A stretch of 64,000 nt of DNA from Elephas maximus indicus (GCF_024166365.1 NC_064831.1:25720768-25784767); one strand, 5' to 3'. Shown: positions 11,245 to 24,733, counted from the first letter of the stretch. A program made the numbers and translations. Notes: generated from the letters alone by a model not told the origin.

Positions 11245-11738
11245 GGGGCGGAGCCAAGATGGCGGACTAGGCAGACGCTACCTCGGATCCCTCTTACAAC
11301 AAAGACACGGAAAAACAAGTGAATCGATCACATACATAACAATCTACGAACCCTGAACAACAAACACAGATTTAGAGACGGAGAACGAACTAATACGGGG
11401 AAGCAGCCATTGTTTCCAGAGTCTGGAGCCAGCGTACCAGTCAGGTACGGTACAAGCACAGAGAGCTGCTCCACCCCCCTGAACTAACCCCGGGAGGGGG
11501 AGCAGCCGGTTCCACGGGCGGCGTGGGACGCAGCCGGTAGAAGTCCCCGGGAGGCAGTGACTGGTCTTGGAGCAGAAAGAGCAACGTCCGAGTGGGGGAA
11601 CCGTCCTTCAGGGATTTGGACTGGACGCAGGCGGCTTCATTAACATCTGAATAGCCTGAGCCAGAGGGAGAACTCTGATAGGGATCTGACTGCATTTTTT
11701 TTTTTAGTGGATTTTCTGGAAAAACTAGTTTCCCAGTG
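11245..11738 (+). promoter_or_regulatory. L1-B 5' UTR (single-unit form)
   Basis: About 494 bp, much shorter than in L1-A (about 830) and L1-C (about 1090). It holds only one 'gaagtccccgggaggcagtgactgg' unit (from about 11540). GC- and CpG-rich at the start. It is inferred to contain the L1 promoter. Confidence 0.65.
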
Positions 11739-12755
11739 ATGGCTCGGAGACAACAATCCATATCAAACCACTTAAAGAAGCAGACCATGACAGCTTCTCC
11801 AACCCCCCAAACAAAAGAATCAAAATCTTTCCCAAATGAAGATACAATCTTGGAATTATCAGATACAGAATATAAAAAACTAATTTACAGAATGCTTAAT
11901 GATATCACAAATGAAATTAGGATAACTGCAGAAAAAGCCAAGGAACACACTGATAAAACTGTTGAAGAACTCAAAAAGATTATTCAGGAACATAGTGGAA
12001 AAATTAATAAGTTGCAAGAATCCATAGAGAGACAACATGTAGAAATCCAAAAGATTAACAATAAAATAACAGAATTAGACAACGCACTAGGAAGTCAGAG
12101 GAGCAGACTCGAGCAATTAGAATGCAGACTGGGACATCTGGAGGACCAGGGAATCAACTCCAACATAGCTGAAAAAAAATCAGAGAAAAGAATTTAAAAA
12201 AATGAAGAAACCCTAAGAATTATGTGGGACTCTATCAAGAAGGATAACCTGCGGGTGATTGGAGTCCCAGAACAGGGAGGGGGGACAGAAAACACAGAGA
12301 AATTAGTTGAAGAACTCCTGACAGAAAACTTCCCTGACATCATGAAAGACGAAAGGATAGCTATCCAAGATGCTCATCGAACCCCATTTAAGATTGATCC
12401 AAAAAGAAAAACACCAAGACATATTATCATCAAACTCACCAAAACCAAAGATAAACAGAAAATTTTTAAAGCAGCCAGGGAGAAAAGAAAGGTTTCCTTC
12501 AAGGGAGAATCAATAAGAATGTGTTCTGACTACTCAGCAGAAACCATGCAGGCAAGAAGGGAATGGGACGACATATACAGAACACTGAAGGAGAAAAACT
12601 GCCAGCCAAGGATCATATATCCAGCAAAACTCTCTGTGAAATATGAAGGCGAAATTAAGATATTTACAGACAAACACAAGTTTAGAGAATTTGCAAAAAC
12701 CAAACCAAAGCTACAAGAAATACTAAAGGATATTGTTTGGTCAGAGAACCAATAA
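11739..12755 (+). pseudogene. L1-B ORF1 (single nonsense codon)
   Basis: L1 ORF1p frame of 338 codons plus terminator, open except for one internal TAA at 12195-12197. L1-C has AAA (Lys) there, so one substitution in the A-rich linker between coiled coil and RRM breaks it. The downstream part is in the same frame. Coiled coil, RRM ('LRVIGVPEQGGG') and C-terminal domain are all readable. Near-intact, consistent with a recent insertion. Confidence 0.93.
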
Positions 12756-13214
12756 TATCAGATATCAGCACAACACAAGGTCACAAAACAGAACGTCCTG
12801 ATATCAACTCAAATAGGGAAATCACAAAAACAAACAAATTAAGATTAATTAAAAAAAAAAATACACATAACAGGGAATCATGGAAGTCAATAGGTAAAAG
12901 ATCACAATAATCAAAAAGAGGGACTAAATACAGGAGGCATTGAACTGCCATATGGAGAGTGATACAAGGCGATATAGAACAATACAAGTTAGGTTTTTAC
13001 TTAGAAAAATAGGAGTAAATAATACGGTAACCACAAAAAGGTATAACAACTCGATAACTCAAGATAAAAATCAAGAAAAATGTAACAACTCAACTAACAT
13101 AAAGTCAAGCACTATGAAAATGAGGATCTCACAATTTACTAAGAAAAACGCCTCAGCACAAAAAAGTATGTGGAAAAATGAAATTGTCAACAACACACAT
13201 AAAAAGGCATCAAA

Positions 13215-16200
13215 ATGACAGCACTAAAAACTTATTTATCTATAATTACCCTGAATGTAAATGGACTAAATGCACCAATAAAGAGACAGAGAGTCACAGA
13301 CTGGATAAAGAAACACGTTCCATCTATATGCTGCCTACAAGAGACACACCTTAGACTTAGAGACACAAACAAACTAAAACTCAAAGGATGGAAAAAAGTA
13401 TATCAAGCAAACAATAAGCAAAAAAGAAGAGGAGTAGCAATATTAATTTCTGACAAAATAGACTTTAGACTTAAATCCACCACAAAGGATAAAGAAGGAC
13501 ACTATATAATGATAAAAGGGACAATTGATCAGGAAGACATAACCACATTAAATATTTATGCACCCAATGACAGGGCTGCAAGATACATAAATCAAATTTT
13601 AACAGAATTGAAAAGTGAGATAGATACCTCCACAATTATAGTAGGAGACTTCAACACACCACTTTCGGAGAAGGACAGGACATCCAGTAAGAAGCTCAAC
13701 AGAGACACGGAAGATCTAATTACAACAATCAACCAACTTGACCTCATTGACTTATACAGAACTCTCCACCCAACTGCTGCAAAATATACTTTTTTTTCTA
13801 GCGCACATGGAACATTCTCTAGAATAGACCACATATTAGGTCATAAAACAAACCTTTGCAGAGTCCAAAACATCGAAATATTACAAAGCATCTTCTCAGA
13901 CCACAAGGCAATAAAACTAGAGACCAGTAACAGAAAAACTAGGGAAAAAAAATCAAATACTTGGAAAATGAACAATACCCTCCTGAAAAAAGACTGGGTT
14001 ATAGAAGACATCAAGGAGGGAATAAGGAAATTCATAGAAAGCAACGAGAATGAAAATACTTCCTATCAAAACCTCTGGGACACAGCAAAAGCAGTGCTCA
14101 GAGGCCAATTTATATCGATAAATGCACACATACAAAAAGAAGAAAGAGCCAAAATCAGAGAACTGTCCCGACAACTTGAACAAATAGAAACTGAGCAACA
14201 AAAGAATCCATCAGGCACCAAAAGAAAACAAATAATAAAAATTAGAGCTGAACTAAATGAATTAGAGAACAGAAAAACAATTGAAAGAATTAACAAAGCC
14301 AAAAGCTGGTTCTTTGAAAAAATTAACAAAATTGGTAAACCATTGGCTAGACTGACTAAAGAAATACAGGAAAGGAAACAAATAACCCGAATAAGAAATG
14401 AGAAGGACCACATCACAACAGAACCAAATGAAATTAAAAGAATCATTTCAGATTATTATGAAAAATTGTACTCTAACAAATTTGAAAACCTAGAAGAAAT
14501 GGATGAATTCCTGGAAAAACACTACCTACCTAAACTAACACATTCAGAAGTAGAACAACTAAATAGACCCATAACAAAAAAAGAGATTGAAACGGTAATC
14601 AAAAAACTCCCAACAAAAAAAAGCCCTGGCCCGGACGGCTTCACTGCAGAGTTCTACCAAACTTTCAGAGAAGAGTTAACACCACTACTACTAAAGGTAT
14701 TCCAAAGCATAGAAAATGACGGAATACTACCCAACTCATTCTATGAAGCCACCATCTCCCTGATACCAAAACCAGGTAAAGACATTACAAAAAAAGAAAA
14801 TTATAGACCTATATCCCTCATGAACATAGATGCAAAAATCCTCAACAAAATTCTAGCCAATAGAATCCAACAACACATCAAAAAAATAATTCACCATGAT
14901 CAAGTGGGATTTATACCAGGTATGCAAGGCTGGTTTAATATCAGAAAAACCATTAATGTAATCCATCACATAAATAAAACAAAAGACAAAAACCACATGA
15001 TCTTATCAATTGATGCAGAAAAGGCATTTGACAAAGTCCAACACCCATTCATGATAAAAACTCTCACCAAAATAGGAATTGAAGGAAAATTCCTCAACAT
15101 AATAAAGGGCATCTATGCAAAGCCAACAGCCAATATCACTCTAAATGGAGAGAACCTGAAAGCATTTCCCTTGAGAACGGGAACCAGACAAGGATGCCCT
15201 TTATCACCGCTCTTATTCAACATTGTGCTAGAAGTCCTAGCCAGGGCAATTAGGCTAGACAAAGAAATAAAAGGTATCCGGATTGGCAAGGAAGAAGTAA
15301 AGTTATCACTATTTGCAGATGACATGATTATATACACAGAAAACCCTAAGGAATCCTCCAGAAAACTACTGAAACTAATAGAAGAGTTTGGAAGAGTCTC
15401 AGGTTATAAAATAAACATACAAAAATCACTTGGATTCCTCTACATCAACAAAAAGAACACCGAAGAGGAAATAACCAAATCAATACCATTCACAGTAGCC
15501 CCCAAGAAGATAAGATACTTAGGAATAAATCTTACCAAGGATGTAAAAGACCTATACAAAGGAAACTACAAAGCTCTACTACAAGAAATTCAAAAGGACA
15601 TACTTAAATGGAAAAACATACCCTGCTCATGGATAGGAAGACTTAACATAGTAAAAATGTCTATTCTACCAAAAGCCATCTATACATTTAACGCACTTCC
15701 GATCCAAATCCCAATGTCATATTTTAAGGGGATAGAGAAAGAAATCACCAATTTCATATGGAAGGGAAAGAAGCCCTGGATTAGCAAAGCACTACTGAAA
15801 AAGAAGAAGAAAGTGGGAGGCCTCACCTTACCTGACTTCAGAACCTACTATACAGCCACAGTAGTCAAAACAGCCTGGTATTGGTACAACAACAGACACA
15901 TAGACCAATGGAACAGAATTGAGAACCCAGACATAGATCCATTCACGTATGAGCAGCTGATATTTGACAAAGCACCAGTGTCAATTAACTGTGGAAAAGA
16001 TAACCTTTTTAACAAATGGTGCTGGCATAACTGGATATGCATTTGCAAAAAAATGAAACAGGACCCATACCTCACACCATGCACAAAAACTAACTCCAAG
16101 TGGATCAAAGACCTAAACATAAAGACTAAAACGATAAAGATCATGGAAGAAAAAATTGGGACAACCCTGGAGCCCTAATACAAGGTATAAACAGAATACA

Positions 16201-17029
16201 AAACATTACCAAAAATGATGAAGAGAAACCAGATAACTGGGAGCTCCTAAAAATCAAACACCTATGCTCATCTAAAGACTTCTCCAAAAGAGTAAAAAGA
16301 CCACCTACAGACTGGGAAAGAATTTTCAGCTATGACATCTCAGACCAGCGCCTGATCTCTAAAATCTACATGATTCTGTCAAAACTCAACCACAAAAAGA
16401 CAAACAACCCAATCAAGAAGTGGGCAAAGGATATGAACACACATTTCACTAAAGAAGATATTCAGGCAGCCAACAGATACATGAGAAAATGCTCTCGATC
16501 ATTAGCCATTAGAGAAATGCAAATTAAAACTACGATGAGATTCCATCTCACACCAGCAAGGCTGGCATTAATCCAAAAAACACAAAAGAATAAATGTTGG
16601 AGAGGCTGCGGAGAGATTGGAACTCTCATACACTGCTGGTGGGAATGTAAAATGGTACAACCACTTTGGAAATCTATCTGGCGTTATCTTAAACAGTTAG
16701 AAATAGAACTACCATACAACCCAGAAATGCCACTCCTAGGAATATACCCTAGAGATACAAGAGCCTTCATACAAACAGATATATGCACACCCATGTTTAT
16801 TGCAGCTCTGTTTACAATAGCAAAAAGTTGGAAGCAACCAAGGTGTCCATCTACGGATGAATGGGTAAATAAATTGTGGTATATTCACACAATGGAATAC
16901 TACGCATCGATAAAGAACAGTGACGAATCTGTGAAACATTTCATAACATGGAGGAACCTGGAAGGCATTATGCTGAGCGAAATTAGTCAGAGGCAAAAGG
17001 ACAAATATTGTATAAGACCACTATTATAA
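13215..17029 (+). pseudogene. L1-B ORF2 (endonuclease, reverse transcriptase, Cys-rich C-terminus; one frameshift)
   Basis: Open for 987 codons from ATG 13215 to 16178, then continues in another frame to the normal end at 17029, giving about 1,270 codons, the usual ORF2p length. Endonuclease motifs: LNVNG near residue 11, QETHL near 43, GDFN near 145, SDHK near 227. Reverse transcriptase: the '[13 protein letters not shown]' block and the catalytic FADD at residues 700-703. C-terminal Cys/His knuckle C-x3-C-x7-H-x4-C at about 16598-16651, after the shift. The break is loss of one A near 16169 ('ccctggag' versus 'ccctaggag' in L1-C). One lesion in 3.8 kb marks it as young but not competent. 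Confidence 0.95.
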
Positions 17030-18031
17030 GATCTTGAGAAATAGTAAACCTGAGAAGAACACATACTTTTGTGGTTACGAGGGGGGGAGGGAGGGAGGGA
17101 GGGAGAGGGTTTTTTATTGATTAATCAGTAGATAAGAACTGCTTTAGATGAAGGGAAAGACAACACTCAATACATGGAAGGTCAGCTCAATTGGACTGGA
17201 CCAAAAGCAAAGAAGTTTCCGGGATAAAATGAATGCTTCAAAGGTCAGCGGAGCAAGTGTGGGGGTCTGGGGACCATGGTTTGCGGGGACTTCTATGTCA
17301 ATTGGCAGAATAATTCTATTATGAAATCATTCTGCATCCCACTTTGAAATGTGGCATCTGGGGTCTTAAATGCTAACAAGCGGCCATCTAAGATGCATCA
17401 ATTGGTCTCAACCCACCTGGAGCAAAGGAAAATGAAGAACACCAAGGCCACACGACAACTAAGAGCCCAAGAGACAAGAAGGGCCACATGAACCAGAGAC
17501 CTACACCATCCTGAGACCAGAAGAACTAGTTGGTGCCTGGCCACAATCGATGACTGCCCTGACGGGGAGCACAGCAGAGGACCCTGAGGGAGCAGGAGAT
17601 CAGTGGGATGCAGACCCCAAATTCTCATAAAAAGACCAAACTTAATGGTCTGACTGAGACTGGAGGAATCCCGACGGCCATGCTCCCCAGACCTTCAGTT
17701 GACACAGGACAGGAACCATCCCCAAAGACAACTCATCAGAAATGAAAGGGACTGGTCAGCGGGTGGGAGAGAGACGCTGATGAAGAGTGAGCTAATGATA
17801 TCAGGTGGACACTCGAGATTGTGTTGGCAACTCTTGTCCGGAGGGGGGATGGGAGGATAGAGAGAGAGGGAAGCCGACAAAATTGTCAAGAAAGGAGAGA
17901 CTGAAAGGGCTGACTCAAGAGGGGGAGAGCAAGTGGGAGTAGGGAGTGAGATGTATGTAAACTTATATGTGACAGACTGATTGGATTTGTAAACGTTCAC
18001 TTGAAGCTTAATAAAAGTTATTAAAAAAAAA
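17030..18031 (+). other. L1-B 3' UTR with polypurine tract and poly-A
   Basis: Non-coding 3' UTR. A (GGGA)n polypurine run lies at 17080-17108, as in most mammalian L1s. Polyadenylation signal AATAAA at 18010 is followed by the A tail. Older fragments of this same UTR recur at 27230-27900, 34301-35320, 40088-40807 (reverse), 60008-60411 and 63222-63695 (reverse). Confidence 0.9.
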
Positions 18032-19842
18032 AAAAAACTCTTACCAAAATAGGAATTGAAGGAAAATTCCTCAACATAATAAAGGGCATCTATGCAAAGC
18101 CAACAGCCAGTATCACTCTAAATGGAGAGAACCTGAAAGCATTTCCCTTGAGAACAGGAACCAGACAAGGATGCCCTTTACCACCGCTCTTATTCAACAT
18201 CGTACTTGAAGTCCTAGCCAGGGCAATTAGGCTAGACAAAGAAATAAAGGTTATCTGGATTGGCAAGGAGGAAGTAAAGTTATCACTATTTGCAGATGAC
18301 ATGATCTTATACACAGAAAACCCTAAGGAATCCTCCAGAAAACTACTGAAACTAATAGAAGAGTTTGGCAGAGTCTCAGGTTATAAAATAAACATACAAA
18401 AATCACTTGGATTCTTCTACATCAACAAAAAGAACACCGAAGAGGAAATAACCAAATCAATACCATTCACAGTAGCCCCCAAGAAGATAAAATACTTAGG
18501 AATAAATCTTACCAAGGATGTAAAAGACCTATACAAAGAAAACTACAAAGCTCTGCCAGAAGAAATTCAAAAGGACATACTTAAGTGGAAAAACATACCC
18601 TGCTCATGGATAGGAAGACTTAATATAGTAAAAATGTCTATCCTACCAAAAGCCATCTATACATATAACGCACTTCCAATCCAAATTCCAGTGTCATATT
18701 TTAAGGGGATAGAGAAACAAATCACCAATTTCATATGGAAGGGAAAGAACCCCCGGATAAGCAAAGCATTACTGAAAAAGAAGAAGAAAGTGGGAGGCCT
18801 CACTCTACCTGATTTCAGAACCTATTATACAGCTACAGTAGTCAAAACAGCCTGGTACTGGTACAACAACAGGCACATAGACCAATCGAACAGAATTGAG
18901 AACCCAGATATAAATCCATCCACATATGAGCAGCTCATATTTGACAAAGGACCAGTGTCAGTCAATTGGGGAAATGATAGTCTTTTTAACAAATGGTGCT
19001 GACATAAGTGGATATCCATTTGCAAAAGAATGAAACAGGACCCATACCTCACACCAAGCACAAAAACGAACTCCAAGTGGATCAAAGACCTAAACATAAA
19101 GACTAAAACGATAAAGATCATGGAAGAGAAAATAGGGACAACCCTAGGAGCCCTAATACAAGGCATAAACAGAATACAAAACATTACCAAAAATGATGAA
19201 GAGAAACCAGATAACTGGGAGCTCCTAAAAATCAAACACCTATGCTCATCTAAAGACTTCACCAAAAGAGTAAAAAGACCACCTACAGACTGGGAAAGAA
19301 TTTTCAGCTATGACATCTCAGACCAGCGCCTGATCTCTAAAATCTACATGATTCTGTCAAAACTCAACCACAAAAAGACAAACAACCCAATCAAGAAGTG
19401 GGCAAAGGATATGAACACACATTTCACTAAAGAAGATATTTAGGCAGCCAACAGATACATGAGAAAATGCTCCCGATCATTAGCCATTAGAGAAATGCAA
19501 ATTAAAACTACGATGAGATTCCATCTCACACACCAACTAGACTGGCATTAATCCAAAAAACACAAAATAATAAATGTTGGATAGGCTGCGGAGAGATTGG
19601 AACTCTCATACACTGCTGGTGGGATTGAAAATGGTACAACCACTTTGGAAATCCATCTGGCGTTATCTTAAACAGTTAGAAATAGAACTACCATACAACC
19701 CAGAAATCCCACTCCTCGGAATATACCCTAGAGATACAAGAGCCTTCACACAAACAGATATATGCACACCCATGTTTATTGCAGCTCTGTTTACAATAGC
19801 AAAAAGGTGGAAGCAACCAAGATGTCCGTCAACGGATGAATG
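18032..19842 (+). pseudogene. L1-A ORF2, C-terminal part
   Basis: Continuation of L1-A after the L1-B insertion. The RT block with FADD ('[13 protein letters not shown]', near 18285-18320) and the C-terminal domain are readable. Breaks: a Trp codon changed to TGA near 19001, a CAG-to-TAG change at 19441-19443, and small indels near 19530 and 19626. The text stops mid-ORF2 at about 19842 ('caacggatgaatg') and joins an RTE fragment. The last about 180 bases of ORF2, the 3' UTR and poly-A are missing. Confidence 0.92.
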
Positions 19843-21055
19843 TGACTGCAGCAGTGTTTCAACAGGGAACTGCCAGAAATTCAAGCCAGATTTAGAAGAG
19901 ACATAGAATCAGGCGTATCATTGCTGATGTCAGATGGATCCTGGCTGAAAGCAGAGAATGCCAGAAAGATGTCTACTTGTGTTTTATTGACTATACTAAG
20001 GCATTTGACTGTGTGGATCATAAAAAATTATGGATAATATTATGGAGAATGGGAAATCTGGAACACTTAATTGTGCTCTTGAGTAATCTGTACATGGATC
20101 AAGAGGCAGTAGTTCAAACAGAATGAGGGGATCCTGCATGGTTTAAAGTCAGAAAAGGTGTGTGTCAGAATTGTATCCTTTCACCCTATCTATTCAATGT
20201 GTATGCTGAACAAATAATTTGAGAAGCTGGACTATGTGAAGAAGAACAGGACATCAGGATTGGCGTAAGGCTCATTAACAATCTGCATTATGCTGAAAGT
20301 GAGGAGGACTTGATGCACTTACTGATGAAGATAAAAGACCACAGCCTTCAGTATGGATTAAACCTCAACATAAAACAAAAATTCTCATGACTGGTACAAT
20401 AAGCAACATCGTGATATAAACAGAGAAAAGATTGAAGTTGTCAAGGATTTCATCTTACTTGAATCCACAACCCACACTCATGGAAGCAGCAGTCAAGAAA
20501 TCAAAAGGCGCATCGTATTGGGAAATCAGCTACAAAAGGCATCTTTAAAGTGTTGAAAAACAAAGATGTCACCTTGAGAGCTAAGGTGTGCCTGACCCAA
20601 GCCATGGTGTTATCAATCGCTTCATATGCCTGTGAGAGCTGGACAATAAATAAGGAACACCAAAGAAGAATTGAGCCTTTGAATTATGGTGGTGGTGCAG
20701 AATATTGAATATACCATGGACTGCCAAAAGAAGGAACAAATCTGTCTTGGAAGAAGTACAACCAGAATGCTCCTTAGAAGCAAGGATGGCGGGACTACGT
20801 CTCACCTTCTTTGAAAATGTTATCAGGAGGGATCAGTCCCTGGAGAAGGACATCATGCTTGGTAAAATAGAGGGTCAGTGAAAAAGAGGAAGATCCTCAA
20901 TGACATGGATTGATACAGTGGTTTCAAAAATGGGCTTAAGAAGTATGACAACATTGTGAGTGTGGTGCAGGAACGGGCAGTATTTCATTCTGTTGTGCAT
21001 AGGGTCGCTATGAGTCAGAACTGACTTGATGGCACCTAACGACAAAAACAACAAA
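19843..21055 (+). mobile_element. RTE LINE copy R2, 5'-truncated
   Basis: Matches the RTE RT-to-end part in order: 'gccagaaattcaagccagattt', 'gtctacttgtgttttattgacta', 'tggtttaaagtcagaaaaggtgtgtgtcag', 'ggagaaggacatcatgcttggtaaa'. It ends 'ggcacctaacgacaaaaacaac'. Multiple stops. Around 20285 the segment coding the catalytic Y-A-D-D motif is deleted ('cattatgct' joins 'gaaagtgagg'). No target duplication is seen at its left border with L1-A. Confidence 0.9.
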
Positions 21056-23695
21056 AACAAGAGCCAAAATCAAAATATTAATGCTACAACTCAAACAAGT
21101 AGAAACAGAGCAGCAAAATGAGGTCTCGGGCACCAAAAGAAAGGAAATAATAAAAATTAGAGCAGAATTAAATGAAATAGAGAATAGAAAAACAATCGAA
21201 AGAGTTAACAATAGCAAAACTGGTTCTCTGCAAAGATCAGCAAAACTGATGAACCACTGGTCGAACTGACAAAAGAAAAACAGGAGAGGAAGCAAATAAC
21301 CCAAATAAAAAATGAGAGGGGTGATATCAAAACATAACCAACAGAAATTAAAAGAATCTTAAGAGAGTACTATGAAAAATTTTACTCCAAAAATTTGAAA
21401 ACCTAGAGGAAATGAACAAATTTCTAGAAACACAGTATCTACCTATACTAACACAAACTGAGGTAGAAAAATTAAATAAATCAATACAAAAGAAGAAATT
21501 GAAGAGGTAATTAAAAAACTCCAAAAACAAACAAACAAAAATGTCCTTGCCCTGATGGCTCCACTGAAGAAATAGACCAAATTTTCAGAAAGGGGTTAAC
21601 ACCACCACTACTAAAGATATTTCAGAGCACAGAAAAGGATGAAATACTCCCAAACTCATTCTATGAAGCCAGCGTAAGCCCTGATACCAAAACCATGTAA
21701 AACAAAACCAAATCCATTGCTGTTGAGTCGATTCCGACTCATCGTGACCCTATAAACACACAACAAAAAAAGAAAATTACAGACCAATATCATGAACATA
21801 GAAGCAAAAATCCTCAACAAAATTCTAGCCAGTGTAATTCAACAACATATCAAAAAATAATTCACCATGACCAAGTTGGATTCACAGCAGGTATGCAGGG
21901 ATGGATCAACATCAGAAAAACAATCAACATAATCCATCACACAAATAAAAAAAAGGTCAAGAACCACATGATCTTATCAATTGATGCAGAAAAGGCATTT
22001 GGCAAAGTCCAACACCCATTCATGACAAAAACTCTCAGCAAAATAGAAAATAGAAGGGAAATTCTTCAACATAATAAATGGCATTTATAAAAAGCCAACA
22101 GCCAACATCATCCTAAATGGAGAGAGTATGAAAGCATTCCCCTTGAGAAAGGTTCCCCTTTATCACCACTATTATTCAACATTGTGCTGGAGATCCTAGC
22201 CAGAGCAATTAGGCTAGAAAAAGAAAGAAAGGGCATTCAAATTGGTAAGGAAGAAGTAAAAGTATCCCTATTTACATATGATATGATCTTACACAGAGAA
22301 AACCCTAAAGAATCCACAAGAAAACTACTGGAACTAATAGAAGAGTTCAGCAAAGTATCTGGATACAAGATGAACATTCAAAAATCAGTTGGATTCTTCT
22401 ACGCCAACAAAGACAACGTCAAAGAGGAAATCACCAAATCAATACTATTTACACTAGAACCCAAGAAAATAAAATACTTATGAATAAATCTAAACAGAGA
22501 TGTAAAAGACCTATTCAAAGAAAACTACAAGACACTACTGCAAGGAACCAGAAGAGACCTACATAAGTAGAAAAACATACATTGCTCACGGATAGGAAGA
22601 CTCAAAAGTGTGAAAATGTCAATTCTACCCAAAGCAATCTACAGATACAATATACCAGACAATCCGGATCTAAATTCCAATGACATTTTTTAATGAGATG
22701 GAGAAACATATCACCAACTTCATGTGGAAAGGGAATAGACTCTAGATAAGTAAAGCATTACTGAAGAAGATGAACAAAGTGGAGGCTGCACACTACCTGA
22801 TTTTAAAACCTATTAAACTGCCACGGCAGTCAAAACAGCCTAGTACTGGAAAAACAAGGATACATAGACCAAGGAAACAGAATTGAGAATCCAGACGTAA
22901 ATTCATCCACCTATGAATGAGCAAGCAGCTGATATTTGACAAAGGCTGAAAGTCCATTAACTGAGGAAAAGACAATCTCTTTAACAAATGGTGCTGGCAT
23001 AACTGGATATCCTTCTGCAAAAAATGAAACAAGATCCACGCCTCACACCATGCACAAAAACTAACTCAAAACATATCAAAGAACTTAAATATAAAATAAA
23101 AAACAATAAAGAATCATGGAAGAAAACACAGGGACAATGCTAGGAGCCCTAATACATGGCATAAACAGAATACAAACCATAACTAACGGTGCACAAACAT
23201 CAGAAGAGAAACTAGATAACTGGGAGCTCCTAAAAGTGAAACATTTATGTTCATCAAAAGACTTCACCAAAAGAGTAAAAAGATTATTTACAGACTGGGA
23301 AAAAATCTTCAGCTATGACATATTTGATCAGGGTCTAATCTCTAAAATCTACAAGATCCTTCGAAATCACAACAACAAAAAGACAAATAACCCAATTAAA
23401 AAATGGGCGAAGGATGTGAACAGGCACTTCACCAAAGAACACATTCAGGAAGCTAACGGATACATGAGGAAATGCTCAAGATCATTAGCCATTACACAAA
23501 TGCAATTCAAAACTAAAATGACATACCGTCTCACCCCAACAAGACTAGCATTAATCCAAAAAACACAAAATAATAAGTGTTGGACAGGTTGTGGAGAGAC
23601 GAACACTTATACACTGCAGTGGTACTGTAAAATGGTACAACCACTTTGGAAAACGATTTGGCCCTTCTTTGGAAAGCTAGAAATAGAAGAATCAT
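21056..23695 (+). mobile_element. L1-D segment 1 (older L1, ORF2 part)
   Basis: Starts at a point equal to about 10310 of L1-A ('gagccaaaatca') and follows ORF2 to near its end at 23690. It is visibly more diverged than L1-A, B and C: many small indels, and the FADD position reads 'FTYD' near 22270. Frames are open only in pieces (21893-22090, 22184-22483, 23116-23690). It continues at 26911, 35333 and 39029, after later insertions. Confidence 0.92.
21702..21757 (-). mobile_element. AfroSINE/RTE tail fragment inside L1-D
   Basis: A 56-bp insert 'aaccaaatccattgctgttg' then 'agtcgattccgactcatcgtg' interrupts the L1-D text between 'ccaaaaccatgtaaa' and 'aaaaaaagaaaattacagacc'. It equals the complemented 3' end of AfroSINE. 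Very short, severely 5'-truncated copy. Confidence 0.8.
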
Positions 23696-23707
23696 TTGTT
23701 GTTCTTG

Positions 23708-24733
23708 TTAGGTGCCGTCGAGTCGGTTCTGAATCATAGCGACCCTATGGACAACAGAACGAAACACTGCCCCGTCCTGCGTCATCCTTACAATTCTTGT
23801 TATGCTTAAGACCCATGTTGCAGACGCTGTATCAATCCACCACATCAAGGGTCTCCCTTTTTTCTGCTGACCCTGTACTTTACCGAGAATGATGTCTTTC
23901 TCCGGGGACTGATCCCACCTGACATGTCCAAAGTATGTAAGACTCAGTGTCCTCATCCTTGCTTCTAAGGAGCATTCTGGATGTACTTCTTCCAAGGCAG
24001 ATTTGCTTATTCTTTTGGCAGTCCCTAGTATATTCAATATTCTACACCAACACTGCAATTCAAAGTCATCAATTCTTCTTTGGTCTTCCTCATTCTTTGT
24101 CCAGTTTTCACATACATGTGATGTGATTGAAAATACCATGGCTTGGGTCAGGTGCACCTTAGTCTTCAAAGTGAAATCTTTGATTTTCAACACGTTGAAG
24201 AGGTCCTTTGCAGCAGAATTCCCCAAAGCAGTGTGTCTTTTGATTTCTTGACTGCTGCTTCCATGGGTGTCAATTGTGGATTCAAGTAAAATGGAATCCT
24301 TGAAAAATTCAATCTTGTCTCCATTTATCGTGATGTTGCTTACAGGTCCAGTTGTGAGGATTTTTGTTTTCTTTGTGTTGAGGTGTAATCCATACTGAAG
24401 GCTGTGGTCTTTGGTCTTCATTAGTAAGTGCTTCAAGTCCTCTTCACTTTCAGCAAGCGTTGTGTTATCTGAGTAACACAGGTTGTTAATGAGTTTTCTT
24501 CCAATCCTGATGCCCCCTTCTTCTTCATATAGTCCAGCTTCTCGGATTATTTGCTCAACATACAGACTGAACAGGTATGGTGAAAGGATACAACCCTGAC
24601 ACACACCTTTCCTGACCTTAAACCACTCAGTATTCCCTTGGTCTGTCTGAACAACTGCCTCTTGATCTATGTATAGGTTCCTCATGAGCACAATTAAGTG
24701 TTCTGAAATTCCCATTGTTTGACTGTTGTCCAT
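23708..24733 (-). pseudogene. R3 reverse transcriptase, C-terminal 341-codon open stretch
   Basis: Longest open RTE frame in the window. It covers the RT palm from 'LYIDQEAVVQT' and 'GVCQGCILSPYLFSLY' onward, the thumb, and the RTE C-terminal region ('GKVQGQQKKGRPLMWWIDT'). The catalytic motif expected as Y-A-D-D reads YSDN, so an active-site aspartate is lost. The upstream half of the polymerase is in other frames (24694-24942 and 25033-25584). Confidence 0.88.

Larger units (their letters stand above)
11245..18031 (+). mobile_element. L1-B, complete L1 inserted in L1-A ORF2
   Basis: A complete L1 of about 6.8 kb: 5' UTR from 'ggggcggagccaagatggcgg', ORF1, ORF2, 3' UTR with a polypurine tract (17080-17108), AATAAA at 18010, and a poly-A tail ending at 18036. 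The direct repeat AAAAACTCTT flanks it (11222-11231 and 18032-18041), and L1-A resumes in register after it. The nick site reads T/AAAAA, as expected for L1 endonuclease. Thirteen bases (11232-11244) lie between the duplication and the usual L1 5' start. It must be younger than L1-A. Confidence 0.97.

Noticed and set aside
13215-17029. L1-B as a competent autonomous L1
   Set aside because: ORF1 has a nonsense codon at 12195 and ORF2 a one-base loss near 16169.
17080-17110. G-rich tract as a telomere or regulatory G-quadruplex locus
   Set aside because: It is the normal polypurine tract of the L1 3' UTR; the same tract, expanded, occurs at 34347-34403.
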